Positions 19,811-28,958 of a stretch of 64,000 nt of DNA are shown here, piece by piece (within the stretch, counting starts at the first letter, position 1; each line of letters begins with the position of its first letter). The position numbers and the translations under genes are program-made. Source of the DNA: Burkholderiales bacterium (GTDB lineage: Bacteria; Pseudomonadota; Gammaproteobacteria; Burkholderiales; SG8-41); assembly GCA_019744975.1 (NCBI GenBank), contig JAIETP010000027.1, positions 1-64,000 of the forward strand. The letters are read 5' to 3'. Below the pieces are notes generated by a model. The model did not search any database. It saw nothing but the letters and a program-made list of their open reading frames with translations, and had not been told where the DNA came from.

Positions 19811-20371
19811 TTATCCTTTTGTACGGCTGCGGTATTCGCCGGTGCGAGTATCGATTTCGATCTTGTCGCCGGTGGCGCAGAACAGCGGCACCGGGATTTC
19901 GTAGCCGGTACTCAGCTTTGCCGGTTTCAGCACCTTGCCCGAGGTATCGCCGCGCACCGCCGGTTCGGTGTAGATGATCTCGCGCACGATGGTCTGCGGA
20001 ATTTCCACTGAAATCGGGCGGCCTTCATACAGCGTGACTTCGCAGGGCATGCCGTCTTCGAGGTAATTCAGTGCGTCGCCCATGTTTTCCTTGTCGACCT
20101 CGAACTGGTTGAACTCGGCATCCATGAACACGTAGGACGGCTCCGCAAAATAGGAATAAGTCACTTCCTTGCGCTCAAGCTGCACCATGTCGAATTTTTC
20201 GTCGGCGCGATAGACCGTTTCCGTGCCGCCATTCGACAGCAGGTTTTTCAATTTCATCTTGACCACCGACGCATTGCGGCCCGATTTGCTGAAGTCGGCT
20301 TTCAGGACGACCATCGGGACATCACCGACCATGATCACGTTGCCTGCGCGGATTTCCTGTGCGATTTTCAT
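19811..20371 (-). CDS. efp: Elongation factor P (Arg-32 type)
   Basis: Relieves ribosome stalling at polyproline. Starting at 20371 ([17 protein letters not shown], 186 residues) places an arginine exactly at residue 32 in the loop [10 protein letters not shown], the position that EarP rhamnosylates. Lysine-type EF-Ps have Lys here. All three OB domains are present, ending with EYRSRTKG. The gene follows earP by 37 nt on the same strand, the classic earP-efp pair of betaproteobacteria and pseudomonads. An ATG two codons upstream is less likely. Confidence 0.96.
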   Translation of the reverse strand: MKIAQEIRAGNVIMVGDVPMVVLKADFSKSGRNASVVKMKLKNLLSNGGTETVYRADEKFDMVQLERKEVTYSYFAEPSYVFMDAEFNQFEVDKENMGDALNYLEDGMPCEVTLYEGRPISVEIPQTIVREIIYTEPAVRGDTSGKVLKPAKLSTGYEIPVPLFCATGDKIEIDTRTGEYRSRTKG

Positions 20372-20408
20372 ACCCAAATACCCTTGATTTGCCGGAGTAA
20401 AAAAGGCG

Positions 20409-21557
20409 CTATTTTACCTTGCCACGGACAAATTCCACCAGTTGCTGAGCCATGTCGGCACTGTTGGCCAAATCCAGGGCCCAGCGCCCGGCATGCAGCG
20501 CAAGATCGCGCCTTGCCGCCCGCAATGCCGGCCATGCCGCGCCGATACCGGCCGGATCGCCGTTCCAGCAGCGCCAGAACTCTTCCAGGACCGCCGCCGG
20601 CGCCAGCCCGGCGCCATACCGGTCGAGGAATGCCTGCAGCTTGCGCTGGTGCGCGCCGTCTTCCTGGCGGTAAGGCTGCCAGACCAGCGGTCGCCCCGCC
20701 CATTGCGCCCGCACGAAGGAATCTTCGCCGCGGACAAAATTGAAATCGCAGGCCCATAACAATTCGTCGTAGCGTGCCTGCGGCAGAAACGGCAGTGCAC
20801 GAAGCTCCAACGCGCCCCGATGCCACGATCCCTTGTCACCGGCAGCAACGCCAAAAAACGATCGCAGCGCCGGCAGCAGCGTGCCGCCCGGCACCGCGAC
20901 CACCACCGGTTTTGCATCCTGCGCCATCGCCGCCAGCAATTCAGCGACTGGTGCATCGCCATACGCAAACAGCGATACCGTCAGCGCATCGGCGGCGACG
21001 TCCGAAAACCCCATATCACGCCAGAAAGCCTGCCGCGCCACGGCGTCAAAAGCCGCCCTGCGCGATTGCAGATCCGCCTCGCGCAACAAACCGCCGGTAG
21101 CGGACGTGAATCCGGGAAAGAAAAAGTAGCGCGGCAAGGGCAAACGCGGGTGTGGCGAAGACAAACCGTGATGTTCATCGACCCAGGACTCGGCGCTCAG
21201 GTATTCGAGCACGATCCACAGCGGCGGACGGGTGTTTGCCGCCATCGCAGCAATATAGTTGTCTGGCAAACCGCAGCCGAAGGCTTCGATGACCACCGCC
21301 GCATCAGCAGGCAGCGGCACCGCATCCTGCCAGCGACAGACAGTGATGCCATCAAGCTGCTGCTGCGCTGCATTGGCATCCAGGGCGGGATGTAATAAGC
21401 GCAGCGTGGCCAGATCATCAATGCACAGGCGGACAGGCAGTCCATGTTCGCGATGCAGTATCCGCGCCAGGCGCCAGCAGACACCCGCATCGCCGAAGTT
21501 ATCGACGACCTTGCAGAAAATATCCCAGGTCTTCGGAATGGAATGTATGGCGGCCAT
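20409..21557 (-). CDS. earP: EF-P arginine-32 rhamnosyltransferase
   Basis: Inverting GT-B glycosyltransferase (DUF2331/EarP) that transfers rhamnose from dTDP-rhamnose to Arg32 of EF-P. The N-terminal [28 protein letters not shown] contains the conserved Asp catalytic region. The C-terminal nucleotide-sugar site includes [23 protein letters not shown]. Length 382 residues matches the family. It is directly upstream of efp, whose Arg32 is its substrate, so the assignment is supported by both sequence and partner. Confidence 0.96.
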   Translation of the reverse strand: MAAIHSIPKTWDIFCKVVDNFGDAGVCWRLARILHREHGLPVRLCIDDLATLRLLHPALDANAAQQQLDGITVCRWQDAVPLPADAAVVIEAFGCGLPDNYIAAMAANTRPPLWIVLEYLSAESWVDEHHGLSSPHPRLPLPRYFFFPGFTSATGGLLREADLQSRRAAFDAVARQAFWRDMGFSDVAADALTVSLFAYGDAPVAELLAAMAQDAKPVVVAVPGGTLLPALRSFFGVAAGDKGSWHRGALELRALPFLPQARYDELLWACDFNFVRGEDSFVRAQWAGRPLVWQPYRQEDGAHQRKLQAFLDRYGAGLAPAAVLEEFWRCWNGDPAGIGAAWPALRAARRDLALHAGRWALDLANSADMAQQLVEFVRGKVK

Positions 21558-21631
21558 CAGCGGCCCCGATTATGCAATGCCGGGCAGTGGCGGTGTCATC
21601 AGGCCGGCTTCAGAAAATGGAAATGCAGACG

Positions 21632-21661
21632 AAAAAAAAACCGGGCTTGCGCCCGGTTTTT
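21632..21661 (-). terminator. Terminator of the cold-shock gene
   Basis: CCGGGC-TTGC-GCCCGG flanked by A and T tracts, 15 nt after the cold-shock gene stop. The A and T tracts on both sides would allow function in either direction. Confidence 0.88.
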
Positions 21662-21675
21662 CTGGAGCGTCCAGC

Positions 21676-21882
21676 TTAGGCAGCCTGGATGTTGCTCGCT
21701 TGTTGCTTGCCCTTGTTGCCGGCGGTGATGTCAAACGTCACCTTCTGGCCTTCTTTCAGGGTTTTGAAACCGTTCATGTTGATGCCCGAGAAATGGGCAA
21801 ACAGGTCTTCGCCACCGCCGTCCGGGGTGATGAAGCCGAAACCTTTAGCGTCGTTGAACCACTTAACAGTACCAGTTGCCAT
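21676..21882 (-). CDS. Cold-shock protein, CspA family
   Basis: A 68-residue OB-fold RNA chaperone. RNP1-like [11 protein letters not shown] and RNP2-like LFAHFSGI are present, and the N-terminus [13 protein letters not shown] is invariant in the family. SD AGGA lies just upstream of the ATG at 21882. Longer in-frame codons upstream belong to the leader. The leader is AT-rich and long, as for cspA genes, and includes a 7-bp inverted repeat at 21998-22013. Whether it is cold-induced cannot be told. Confidence 0.93.
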   Translation of the reverse strand: MATGTVKWFNDAKGFGFITPDGGGEDLFAHFSGINMNGFKTLKEGQKVTFDITAGNKGKQQASNIQAA

Positions 21883-21997
21883 GATGTTGTCTTCCTTTTG
21901 AGGATGGATAATTTCCGGCTTGCGCCGGGCATCGTATTTAAATCTCACAGCCCCAAAAGCACGAACACCACATACTGCTAACGCGGGAACCGCTGAC

Positions 21998-22013
21998 TTT
22001 CAAGCACTTGAAA
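21998..22013. promoter_or_regulatory. Palindrome in the cold-shock gene leader
   Basis: TTTCAAG-CA-CTTGAAA, a perfect 7-bp inverted repeat 116 nt upstream of the cold-shock start. It could be an operator or a leader hairpin. Confidence 0.35.
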
Positions 22014-22096
22014 CCAAACACGCGCTGCCGTTATACGTAATGCCCGTGACAGCGTCAAGCGCATTGTGGAACCCGATGGCAGTGAAAAATAAATAT

Positions 22097-22116
22097 CAAT
22101 AAAATCAATTAGTTAA
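22097..22116 (+). repeat. Dispersed AT-rich motif, variant copy
   Basis: CAATAAAATCAATTAGTTAA differs from the 6190-6211 motif at few positions and contains the stop codon of the protease gene at 22105-22107. It lies at a gene boundary like the other copies. Confidence 0.5.
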
Positions 22117-23196
22117 AAACTTTTTGGCGAACTCTTTTGCCGCATTGGCGTCGATTTTTTCGAGGCGCGCATGCACTTCGCGCACCCGGGGCCGTTGATT
22201 TTGCAGATAAAACGCGTTGCCCAGCAACTGCAAAGACGGCACATGATCAGCGCGCAGGCGCAGCGCTTCCTGCGCCGCCTCGACCGCACGGTCGTACTGA
22301 TTCAGCGCAAGATAGGTATTGCCCGCCCCCAGCCAGGCCTCCGGGTTGTTGCCGTCCAGCTTCAGCGCCTGGTTGTAGGCGACGATGGCGCGCCGCGGCC
22401 GGTTGACCAGACGATAGGCCTCACCCAGAGCGATCCAGCCCGTCACCCCCGCCGGCACCGCGCGCACCCATTGCTGTGTAACGGCCAATAATCCGACCCA
22501 GTCTTTTTTGGCACGCAATTCGGCGCTGCGCGCCTGCCATCTGTCATTGACGTTTTCGCGGCTGACCAGCGTCAGCTGCGAACCGCTGCGCGCGGCAAGT
22601 TCGGTGATCCAGGACGCGGGCAACGCAAAATTCAGGTTCTGGCCTTCGGCCAGGATGAACGCCGTCAAACCGACCAGCCGCCCTTCCACATCAAACAAGC
22701 CGCCGCCGCTGGAACCCGAAGAAATCGGCGCCGAAGTCTGGATGTAATGGGCGCCTTCCATTTCGCGGATGCTGGACACCAGCCCCTCGCTGATCGTCAG
22801 GTCCAGTCCCTCGGGGGCACCGATGGCATACACGCGCTGGCCGATGCGCAAACGGCCCGTGTACAGCGTCACACGCGGCGCCTGCAAACCCGCGACCGCG
22901 AGTTCGCACAGGTCACGGTCCACGTCGGACAGTCGCACCACGCCTTTCAGCGTTTCATTGCCACTCAACACCGACAGGCGCTGACCGCCCTCGACCACAT
23001 GACAATTGGTAATCACCGTAGCGGGCGCCGTCACCACGCCGCTGCCCAGACTGAGAACATTGCCCTCCGCGTCAAAGGCCTGGATGGTCACGATGCTTCG
23101 CGACACGTCCTGGAATATCTGCTCAGGGGTTTTGCCCAAGACCGCCAATGGCGTTACGGCCACACAGCACAGCGCTGCACTGATCAATCCCTTCAC
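22105..23196 (-). CDS. Trypsin-like serine protease with TPR repeats
   Basis: Exported S1C-type protease of about 363 residues. I take GTG at 23196 as the start because GGGAGA lies 5 nt upstream and a signal peptide follows at once (KGLISAALCCVAVTPLAVLG). The catalytic triad is visible: His in TNCHVVEG, Asp in DVDRDLCELAV, Ser in SSGSSGGGLFD. No PDZ domain is seen. The C-terminal third has at least three TPR-like units (WIALGEAYRLVNRPRRAIVAYNQAL, WLGAGNTYLALNQYDRAVEAAQEAL). Probably periplasmic quality control with a protein-binding tail. Substrate unknown. Confidence 0.85.
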   Translation of the reverse strand: MKGLISAALCCVAVTPLAVLGKTPEQIFQDVSRSIVTIQAFDAEGNVLSLGSGVVTAPATVITNCHVVEGGQRLSVLSGNETLKGVVRLSDVDRDLCELAVAGLQAPRVTLYTGRLRIGQRVYAIGAPEGLDLTISEGLVSSIREMEGAHYIQTSAPISSGSSGGGLFDVEGRLVGLTAFILAEGQNLNFALPASWITELAARSGSQLTLVSRENVNDRWQARSAELRAKKDWVGLLAVTQQWVRAVPAGVTGWIALGEAYRLVNRPRRAIVAYNQALKLDGNNPEAWLGAGNTYLALNQYDRAVEAAQEALRLRADHVPSLQLLGNAFYLQNQRPRVREVHARLEKIDANAAKEFAKKFLTN

Positions 23197-23353
23197 CCGA
23201 TTCTCCCGGAATGGTTGCTGGACACAGTAATAAAAGATCCTATGGGCAATTATGCCCTGCACCACCCTGAACGGATATCCCCGAACTCACGGTCGAGACT
23301 GCTGGCGTCACGCCGCTTGGCAGGCACAGGTCTGTGTGCGTGCCAACCCTCCC

Positions 23354-24259
23354 CTACAACCGCTCCAGCGGCAATACCTGCTCGCGCGCAGCAATAAACT
23401 CCGGCCGCGGTTGCAGGCCCTGCTGTGGTGTCTGCAGGCGGTTCTCGACACTGTTGTAGACGCAGAACAGATTGGCCCGCGGGAACGGTGAAATATTGCT
23501 GTTCGAACCATGCATGGTGTTGCAATCAAAAAACACCACCGAACCCGCCGGTCCCTTGGCCGACTGCAGGCCGCCGCGTTCAATCAGGAAATGCAGGCTG
23601 GTCGGATCCGGCACGCCGTATTCCTGTTTACGCAGCGACTGTTTGTAATGATCCTGCGGCGTCTGCCCGACACAGGAGATGTAATGCCTGTGCGATCCCG
23701 GCACCAGCATCAGCGGTCCGTTGTATTCGTTGTTTTCCGTCAGCAGCACCACGCAGCTCACGGCGCGCATGCGCGGCATGCCGTCTTCGACATGCCAGGT
23801 CTCGAAATCGGAATGCCAGTAAAACTCCTTGCCGCCGAATCCGGGTTTAAGATTGAGTCGTGACTGGTGGACATAGACGTCACTGCCGAGGATCTGCCGG
23901 GCCACGTCCAGCAACCGTCGGTCACGCATCAGACTGCTGAAAATACCGCTCAAACCATGCACCCGGAACACAGAACGCACATCGCTGCTGTCAGGTTCGT
24001 ACACCGCTTCCGGGCGCTGCTCGCGGCCGCTGGCAACAGCCAGATGGCCGGCCTCGCTCAGCAGTTCCGCCACTTCAGCGCCGGGCAACAGGCCACGCAA
24101 CTGGATGAACCCGTTCTTGCGATAATTGCGCAATTGATGTTCGGACAGCGCGAATCCGCCTTTTGCATACGGGCCCGGATAAAACACCGGATCCTGCCGC
24201 TGGAGAATCGCGGACTCCCGGTCGGTGCGTGATTGATAAATATCTGAAACCAATACCAT
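23354..24259 (-). CDS. ectD: Ectoine hydroxylase
   Basis: Fe(II)/2-oxoglutarate dioxygenase that converts ectoine to 5-hydroxyectoine. The EctD signature FYWHSDFETWHVEDGMPRMR contains the HxD iron ligands, and the distal His is in NTMHGSNSNISPFPR. The ATG at 24259 with AAGGAG 8 nt upstream gives 301 residues, the normal EctD length; a TTG further up is unlikely. It is last in ectABCD, so the cell should make hydroxyectoine. Confidence 0.96.
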   Translation of the reverse strand: MVLVSDIYQSRTDRESAILQRQDPVFYPGPYAKGGFALSEHQLRNYRKNGFIQLRGLLPGAEVAELLSEAGHLAVASGREQRPEAVYEPDSSDVRSVFRVHGLSGIFSSLMRDRRLLDVARQILGSDVYVHQSRLNLKPGFGGKEFYWHSDFETWHVEDGMPRMRAVSCVVLLTENNEYNGPLMLVPGSHRHYISCVGQTPQDHYKQSLRKQEYGVPDPTSLHFLIERGGLQSAKGPAGSVVFFDCNTMHGSNSNISPFPRANLFCVYNSVENRLQTPQQGLQPRPEFIAAREQVLPLERL

Positions 24260-24295
24260 CTGTTGTGCTCCTTGTGTTGGGATCAACCGGCTGCC

Positions 24296-24691
24296 TCATC
24301 CAGCAATCTCGTTCAGCAGCGGATAGACGCCCTGTTCATCATGTACCTCGCGCCCGGTGAGCGGTGGATTGAATACACAGACCAGCCGCAGATCGCGATA
24401 CGCGCGCAGATAATGTTCGTCATGGTGGTTCAGCGCATACATGACGCCCGGACTTATTGCGTGCACCCGGCCATCAGCGACGGTGACCACTTCGCCTTCA
24501 CCCGTGATGCAGTACACGGCCTCCAGGTGATGCTGATAATGGATATGGGTCTCGGTGCCGGCAAAAATCGTGGTTTCGTGCAATGAGAAGCCCATGCCGT
24601 CGCGCGCCAGCAGCAGGCGCCGGCTGACCCAGTTGGGTGTCATCACGTCCTGCGCCGTGCCCTTGATGTCCTCGATGCTGCGGACAATCAT
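24296..24691 (-). CDS. ectC: L-ectoine synthase
   Basis: Cupin-fold enzyme that cyclises N-gamma-acetyl-diaminobutyrate to ectoine. From ATG 24691 it is 131 residues and begins MIVRSIEDIKGTAQDV. Typical sequence THIHYQHHLEAVYCITGEGEV and PGVMYALNHHDEHYLRA give the metal and substrate residues. The start overlaps the ectB stop (ATGA at 24688-24691). A longer in-frame opening upstream lies inside ectB and is not the start. Confidence 0.97.
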   Translation of the reverse strand: MIVRSIEDIKGTAQDVMTPNWVSRRLLLARDGMGFSLHETTIFAGTETHIHYQHHLEAVYCITGEGEVVTVADGRVHAISPGVMYALNHHDEHYLRAYRDLRLVCVFNPPLTGREVHDEQGVYPLLNEIAG

Positions 24692-26001
24692 CTTGCGGCC
24701 CGGAAGTTGATGTATTTTATTTTTCGGTCCCGCCCCTGCACCCGCGGCACGCCGAGCATGTCCGCCACGCTGTCCTCGATGATGCCGAGACCCTGGCACA
24801 GCAGCTTCTCGTCGATGGTCAGCGCCGGCATCAGTTTCAGCACGTCGTCGGCGCCGGAAGTCTCAATGACCAGGTTTTTTTCAAAGCAGCGTCTGGCAAT
24901 GCGATCCGCCAGCGTCTCATCCGTCGACGCCAGACCCTGAATCATGCCGCGGCCGCGCACGGTGAATTCGCCGGACGGATAATCCGCGGCGATATGTTCC
25001 AGCCAGTTGCGCATGATCACGCCCTTGCGGCGTACCGCGTCCTGGAAAGTATCGTCGCTCCAGTAATGCATCAACGCCGCACGCGCGGTGACAAAGGCGA
25101 GGTTGTTGCCGCGGAAAGTGCCGTTGTGCGCACCCGGCTTCCAGATGTCGATTTCGGGCTTCAGCAACACCAGCGCCATCGGCAGACCATAGGCGCTGAT
25201 CGATTTCGACAGCGTGACGATATCCGGTGAAATGCCGGCCTCTTCGAAGCTGAAGAAGCCCCCGGTACGGCCACAGCCCATCTGGATGTCGTCGACGATC
25301 AGCAGCATGTCGTGGCGGCGGCACACCTGCTCCAGCGCGCGCAGCCAGGCGAAGCTGGCGACATTGACACCACCCTCGCCCTGCACTGTTTCGACGATCA
25401 CCGCCGCGGGATGGTCCATACCACTGCTGCGGTCGGCAACCATGCGCTCCAGATACTCGGTCGTGTCCACTCCCTTGCCGAGATAACCGTCATAGGGCAT
25501 GAAGGTGGTGTTGTCGAGCGGAGCACCCGCGGCATCGCGGTACTTGGCATTGGCGGTCGCCGCGAGCGAGGCGCCGCTGACACCGTGGAAGCCGTGTGTA
25601 AAAGACACAATGTTGCTGCGCCCCTTAACCAGGCGTGCCAGCTTCAGCGACGCTTCCACGGCATTGGTGCCGGTGGGGCCGGGAAACTGCAGCTTGTAGT
25701 TCATGCCGCGCGGCTTGAGAATGATGCGCTCGAATGCCTCCAGCAACTCCTTTTTCGCCACAGTGGCCATGTCGAGGCCGTGGATCACGCCGTCCGACTC
25801 GAGGTAATTCAGCAGTTCCTGCTTGATCACCGGGTTGTTGTGCCCGTAATTAAGCGTACCGGCACCGGCAAAAAAATCAATGTAGCTGTTGTTTGCCTCG
25901 TCGATCAGGCTGGAACCGCGCGCCTTGTCGAACAGCGCCGGAAAGGAACGGATATAACCGCGCACTTCCGATTCCATGCGGTCGAATATTTTCAGGTTCA
26001 T
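24688..26001 (-). CDS. ectB: Diaminobutyrate--2-oxoglutarate transaminase
   Basis: Class III PLP aminotransferase, 437 residues, first step of ectoine synthesis: aspartate semialdehyde to L-2,4-diaminobutyrate. The motifs are YIDFFAGAGTLNYGHNNP near the N-terminus, the PLP phosphate-binding GFHGVSGASLAAT, Asp in LLIVDDIQMGCGRTG, and the PLP lysine in TLSKSISAYGLPMA. It sits between ectA and ectC and overlaps ectC. Aspartokinase (ask-ect) is not in the cluster, so the general aspartate pathway must supply the precursor. Confidence 0.97.
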   Translation of the reverse strand: MNLKIFDRMESEVRGYIRSFPALFDKARGSSLIDEANNSYIDFFAGAGTLNYGHNNPVIKQELLNYLESDGVIHGLDMATVAKKELLEAFERIILKPRGMNYKLQFPGPTGTNAVEASLKLARLVKGRSNIVSFTHGFHGVSGASLAATANAKYRDAAGAPLDNTTFMPYDGYLGKGVDTTEYLERMVADRSSGMDHPAAVIVETVQGEGGVNVASFAWLRALEQVCRRHDMLLIVDDIQMGCGRTGGFFSFEEAGISPDIVTLSKSISAYGLPMALVLLKPEIDIWKPGAHNGTFRGNNLAFVTARAALMHYWSDDTFQDAVRRKGVIMRNWLEHIAADYPSGEFTVRGRGMIQGLASTDETLADRIARRCFEKNLVIETSGADDVLKLMPALTIDEKLLCQGLGIIEDSVADMLGVPRVQGRDRKIKYINFRAAR

Positions 26002-26038
26002 GCTGTGGTTCTCCTCTGCCCGGTTTGACCAGTCCGGC

Positions 26039-26566
26039 TCATGTTGACCATGGGCCGATGGAAATCAGCATCTCGGGCTCGTGATGCGGATCCTGGAAGT
26101 CCTCCCTGGAAAAAAAACTGCGCTCGGCGCAGCGTACGTTTAGACGTGTTGCCAGTGTTTCAAATACCCGCCGCGAGGCGGCATTCGAAGGGGTGACCGT
26201 GGTCTCCAGCCGGCGACAGCCGGCCAGCGCCGGCCGTGCCAGCAGGTGTTCGAGCATTTGCAGCGCGAGGCCCCGTCCGCGTACTTCGGGCGCCACGGCA
26301 ATCTGCCAGACGAAAACGGTGTCAGCCTGTGCCGGCAGGCGGTAGGCGGAAACGAAGGCGAAGGGTTCAGCGGCCTGCCCGGCGACCACGCAGGTCGCGG
26401 CGTGGTGCGCGCAGAGCAGCAGGTAGGCGTACGGGGAGTTCAGGTCCAACGGCGGACACGCGCGAACCAGCCTGTGGATGGCCGCGCCGTCGGTCATGCG
26501 GGGTTCTCGTAAAAGAGACTTTGACGACGCTGGCGCCACCGGTGATGCAGTGGGCAGCGTTTTCAC
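26039..26566 (-). CDS. ectA: L-2,4-diaminobutyrate N-gamma-acetyltransferase
   Basis: GNAT acetyltransferase, 175 residues. EctA-typical REPRMTDGAAIHRLVRACPPLDLNS and the acetyl-CoA loop VRGRGLALQMLEHLL are present. I use the GTG at 26566 because the conserved N-terminal region begins before the internal ATG at 26497; the exact start is uncertain and no good SD is seen. First gene of ectABCD, transcribed away from marC, with an 18-bp palindrome 57 bp upstream. Confidence 0.92.
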   Translation of the reverse strand: MKTLPTASPVAPASSKSLLREPRMTDGAAIHRLVRACPPLDLNSPYAYLLLCAHHAATCVVAGQAAEPFAFVSAYRLPAQADTVFVWQIAVAPEVRGRGLALQMLEHLLARPALAGCRRLETTVTPSNAASRRVFETLATRLNVRCAERSFFSREDFQDPHHEPEMLISIGPWST

Positions 26567-26622
26567 CTATATATTCAATTAAAACAATAAGTTAGCTTGA
26601 TTTACTACATTGCTTTCATCAG

Positions 26623-26640
26623 TGTCTATTATAATAGACA
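26623..26640. promoter_or_regulatory. Perfect 18-bp palindrome upstream of ectABCD (candidate operator)
   Basis: TGTCTATTA joined directly to TAATAGACA, a perfect inverted repeat without spacer in the 154-bp divergent gap between ectA and marC. Surrounding DNA is very AT-rich, and TATTATAAT-like promoter strings overlap it. MarR-type EctR represses ect operons in several halotolerant bacteria and binds palindromes at this position. A MarR-like regulator is not in the window, so the binding protein is unknown. Confidence 0.6.
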
Positions 26641-26720
26641 TCAACTTTCGGGTCAATCCATTTTATCATTTATAATCAATAGGTTATATATATTTTTAAC
26701 TACCGGAGTCCAATTTCAAG

Positions 26721-27353
26721 ATGCTGAGCGATCAGGTTTTGCTGCAATCCTTCACCCTTTTTTTCGCACTGCTCAATCCCTTCCTGCTGAGTATCTATCT
26801 ACTTGATTTAATTACAGATTTAAAAACCCCGGTGTTTGCCGGGGTGCTGATGCGTGCCTCGCTGATCAGTGGCGCGGTGTTCTGGCTGTTCGCCTGGGGT
26901 GGTGAAGCCATATTCACCAATTACCTGCAGGTCAGCTTCGCCTCCTTCCAGCTGTTCGGCGGCATCATTTTCCTGATGATCGGCATCCGTTTCGTGTTCA
27001 CCGGAGTGGATGCCATTCGCGCCACCCGCGGCGCCCCGGAACACCTCGCCGGCTCGGTGGCGATGCCCTTCCTGATCGGCCCGGGCACGGTCAGCGCCGC
27101 GGTGGTCATCGGTTCCCGCCATGATGTCGCCATTTCCGGACTGGTGATTTTCAGCACGCTGGCGCTGACCATGACCCTGGTGGTCGCGCTGAAATTCGCC
27201 CACGACTACGTCAAGGAACGCAACGCACGGCTGATCGACCGCTACATGGAAGTTGTCGGCCGCATCTCGGCACTGCTGATCGGCACCATCGCCGTGGAAA
27301 TGATCATGATCGGCGGCGGCAGCTGGCTGCGCGAAATCACTACAACCCCCTGA
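26721..27353 (+). CDS. MarC family integral membrane protein
   Basis: Six-helix membrane protein of 210 residues of the MarC/UPF0056 family. The N-terminal FFALLNPFLLSIYL resembles the conserved NP region, and MPFLIGPGTVSAAVVIGSRH is the second half-repeat with its GPG motif. Molecular function is not established for the family; the historic link to multiple antibiotic resistance has not held up. It is divergent from ectA and shares its AT-rich promoter region. Confidence 0.85.
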   Translation: MLSDQVLLQSFTLFFALLNPFLLSIYLLDLITDLKTPVFAGVLMRASLISGAVFWLFAWGGEAIFTNYLQVSFASFQLFGGIIFLMIGIRFVFTGVDAIRATRGAPEHLAGSVAMPFLIGPGTVSAAVVIGSRHDVAISGLVIFSTLALTMTLVVALKFAHDYVKERNARLIDRYMEVVGRISALLIGTIAVEMIMIGGGSWLREITTTP

Positions 27354-27366
27354 ACGGGGGAAACCC

Positions 27367-27930
27367 TCAGCCGCCCAGCACCCGGGCGCGAATTTCCTGG
27401 CGCCCCGGCAACGCGTTGCGGACCAGGCGGACATGGCGGATACCCGCCCGCTGCAGGCATTGCGATTTGAAATCGGGCGCCGTCGTCAGCGCTGCCGGCG
27501 GTTCCGCAGCCAGCAAGTCCACCGCCACCACCGGCTGCATGGCCTTGCTGCAGACCACAAAATCGACGCGATGTTGTTTCAGCAACTGCTGCGGCTGCCC
27601 CAATCCGGCATCGCCGCTGCCGGACGGCGGCTCGAGCAGCTCGGCGAGCGCCACATTGGCCAGGACCTCGTGATCCGGCATGCCCTGCTTCAGCAGCAGG
27701 TAGACCAGGGTCTGCCCGGCATCGAGCAGACGTTCGCGCCGCCGGTATTCCGGCGTTGCCGCGGTCACCGCCGGTGCGCTCGCATCGTCAACCCTGGCGG
27801 TTTTTACCAGGCGCTCCCAGCGCATGCCCGACAACGCCTCCTTTTGCGCCAGCTTGCGGCGGTAGTTCCACCACAACACGGGGATCACGATGAAGGGCGC
27901 GAGAATCAGCAGGTACCAGAATGCAATCAT
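27367..27930 (-). CDS. Membrane-anchored DUF2726-type protein
   Basis: A 187-residue protein with one N-terminal membrane helix (FWYLLILAPFIVIPVLWW). A DUF2726-like domain follows, seen in RRERLLDAGQTLVYLLL, VDFVVCSKAMQPVVAVDL and the closing K..CLQRAGIRHVRLV. This domain is distantly related to nuclease folds, but a catalytic role is not evident here. It lies convergent to marC and downstream of a small membrane gene and the Crp/Fnr regulator, probably one transcript. Confidence 0.65.
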   Translation of the reverse strand: MIAFWYLLILAPFIVIPVLWWNYRRKLAQKEALSGMRWERLVKTARVDDASAPAVTAATPEYRRRERLLDAGQTLVYLLLKQGMPDHEVLANVALAELLEPPSGSGDAGLGQPQQLLKQHRVDFVVCSKAMQPVVAVDLLAAEPPAALTTAPDFKSQCLQRAGIRHVRLVRNALPGRQEIRARVLGG

Positions 27931-27940
27931 GATCCGGCCG

Positions 27941-28204
27941 TCACAGGCCTGAAAATGCCGACCGGATGGCGGGATACCGCAGCAGCAATCCCGTGCACAG
28001 AATCAGGATCATCGCGACCCATCCCAGCCAGTACAGCCGCCAGTACCGCAAACCTTGTGGATTCAGCCCCCGGCGGCGTGGCAGGCTCAGCACGACGGCG
28101 AGCCCCGGCGCGGGCGCGGCATGCGGCGCCTGATGCGCATGAATCATCAGCCGGCAGAATACGATGAAATAAATGCTGCCAATCAGCAAGACCACGAACA
28201 GCAC
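27941..28204 (-). CDS. Small two-helix membrane protein
   Basis: An 87-residue product if started at GTG 28204, which has GGGAGG 6 nt upstream. The frame is open further, but that part would run back into the upstream regulator gene. Two hydrophobic helices are visible, LFVVLLIGSIYFIVFC and GWVAMILILCTGLLLR, separated by an Arg-rich loop. It begins 16 nt after the Crp/Fnr gene and ends just before the DUF2726-type gene. I do not recognise a family. Confidence 0.6.
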   Translation of the reverse strand: MLFVVLLIGSIYFIVFCRLMIHAHQAPHAAPAPGLAVVLSLPRRRGLNPQGLRYWRLYWLGWVAMILILCTGLLLRYPAIRSAFSGL

Positions 28205-28220
28205 GCACCACCTCCCGGAT

Positions 28221-28958
28221 TCAATGCGGCCCGGCAATCCCCGCAAGCAACTCTTCGCTTTCAATCCGTATGCGGTGATTGTCGATGGAAAGAACCCCCT
28301 GTCGTTTCAGCGCGGACAGCGCACTGGTCACGGTTTGGCGCGTTGTTCCGACCATGTCCGCGATTTCCTGGTGCGTGAGAGGAACATTGAGAAGAATCTC
28401 CTGCCCGGAACGCTGGCCGTAACGCGCGGACAACCGCAGGATCAGCTTGGCAATGCGCGTATTGACGTCATCGGACACCAGATTGACGAACATTTCCCCC
28501 AGGATCCGCAGGCGCGACGACAGTACCTGCATGCTGATCAGCGCGGCCTCCGGATGCAGTTTCAGGAACAGCTTGAACTGCTCCTGCGATACCGCCAGCA
28601 CTTGCGACGGCATGCAGGCCACCGCGCTGACCACCCGGCCGCCGCCGCGCGCGACTTCCGCCAGCCCGCAGATTTCACCCGGCAGGCAAAACCACAGGAT
28701 CACTTCGCGCCCGAGGGGGGAAACCTGGCCGATTCGCAACTGGCCGCTTTGCAGGAAATAAACATGACTGCCTGGACTTCCCGCGCGGAAGACCAGTTCA
28801 CCTTTCGCGTATTGCTGCAATCTGCCCAGGGCATCGAGATCGCCCCGGGATTCCGCGTCGAGCTGGGCGAGAAAATTCGACGGTGCTATTGGAGGTTGCA
28901 CCGCAGCATCACGGCTTTTCCCGTAGTCATCCAATGTCGCAATGGGTTTGTGGAGCAT
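28221..28958 (-). CDS. Crp/Fnr family transcriptional regulator
   Basis: A 245-residue regulator with an N-terminal cyclic-nucleotide-binding-like beta roll (YFLQSGQLRIGQVSPLGREV) and a C-terminal winged helix (LTHQEIADMVGTTRQTVTSALSAL). It has no N-terminal Cys cluster, so it is not an oxygen-sensing FNR. The recognition helix reads TTRQTVTSAL rather than the E. coli CRP sequence RETVGRIL. The effector is unknown. It may govern the small membrane genes downstream or the divergent DASS transporter gene. Confidence 0.85.
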   Translation of the reverse strand: MLHKPIATLDDYGKSRDAAVQPPIAPSNFLAQLDAESRGDLDALGRLQQYAKGELVFRAGSPGSHVYFLQSGQLRIGQVSPLGREVILWFCLPGEICGLAEVARGGGRVVSAVACMPSQVLAVSQEQFKLFLKLHPEAALISMQVLSSRLRILGEMFVNLVSDDVNTRIAKLILRLSARYGQRSGQEILLNVPLTHQEIADMVGTTRQTVTSALSALKRQGVLSIDNHRIRIESEELLAGIAGPH

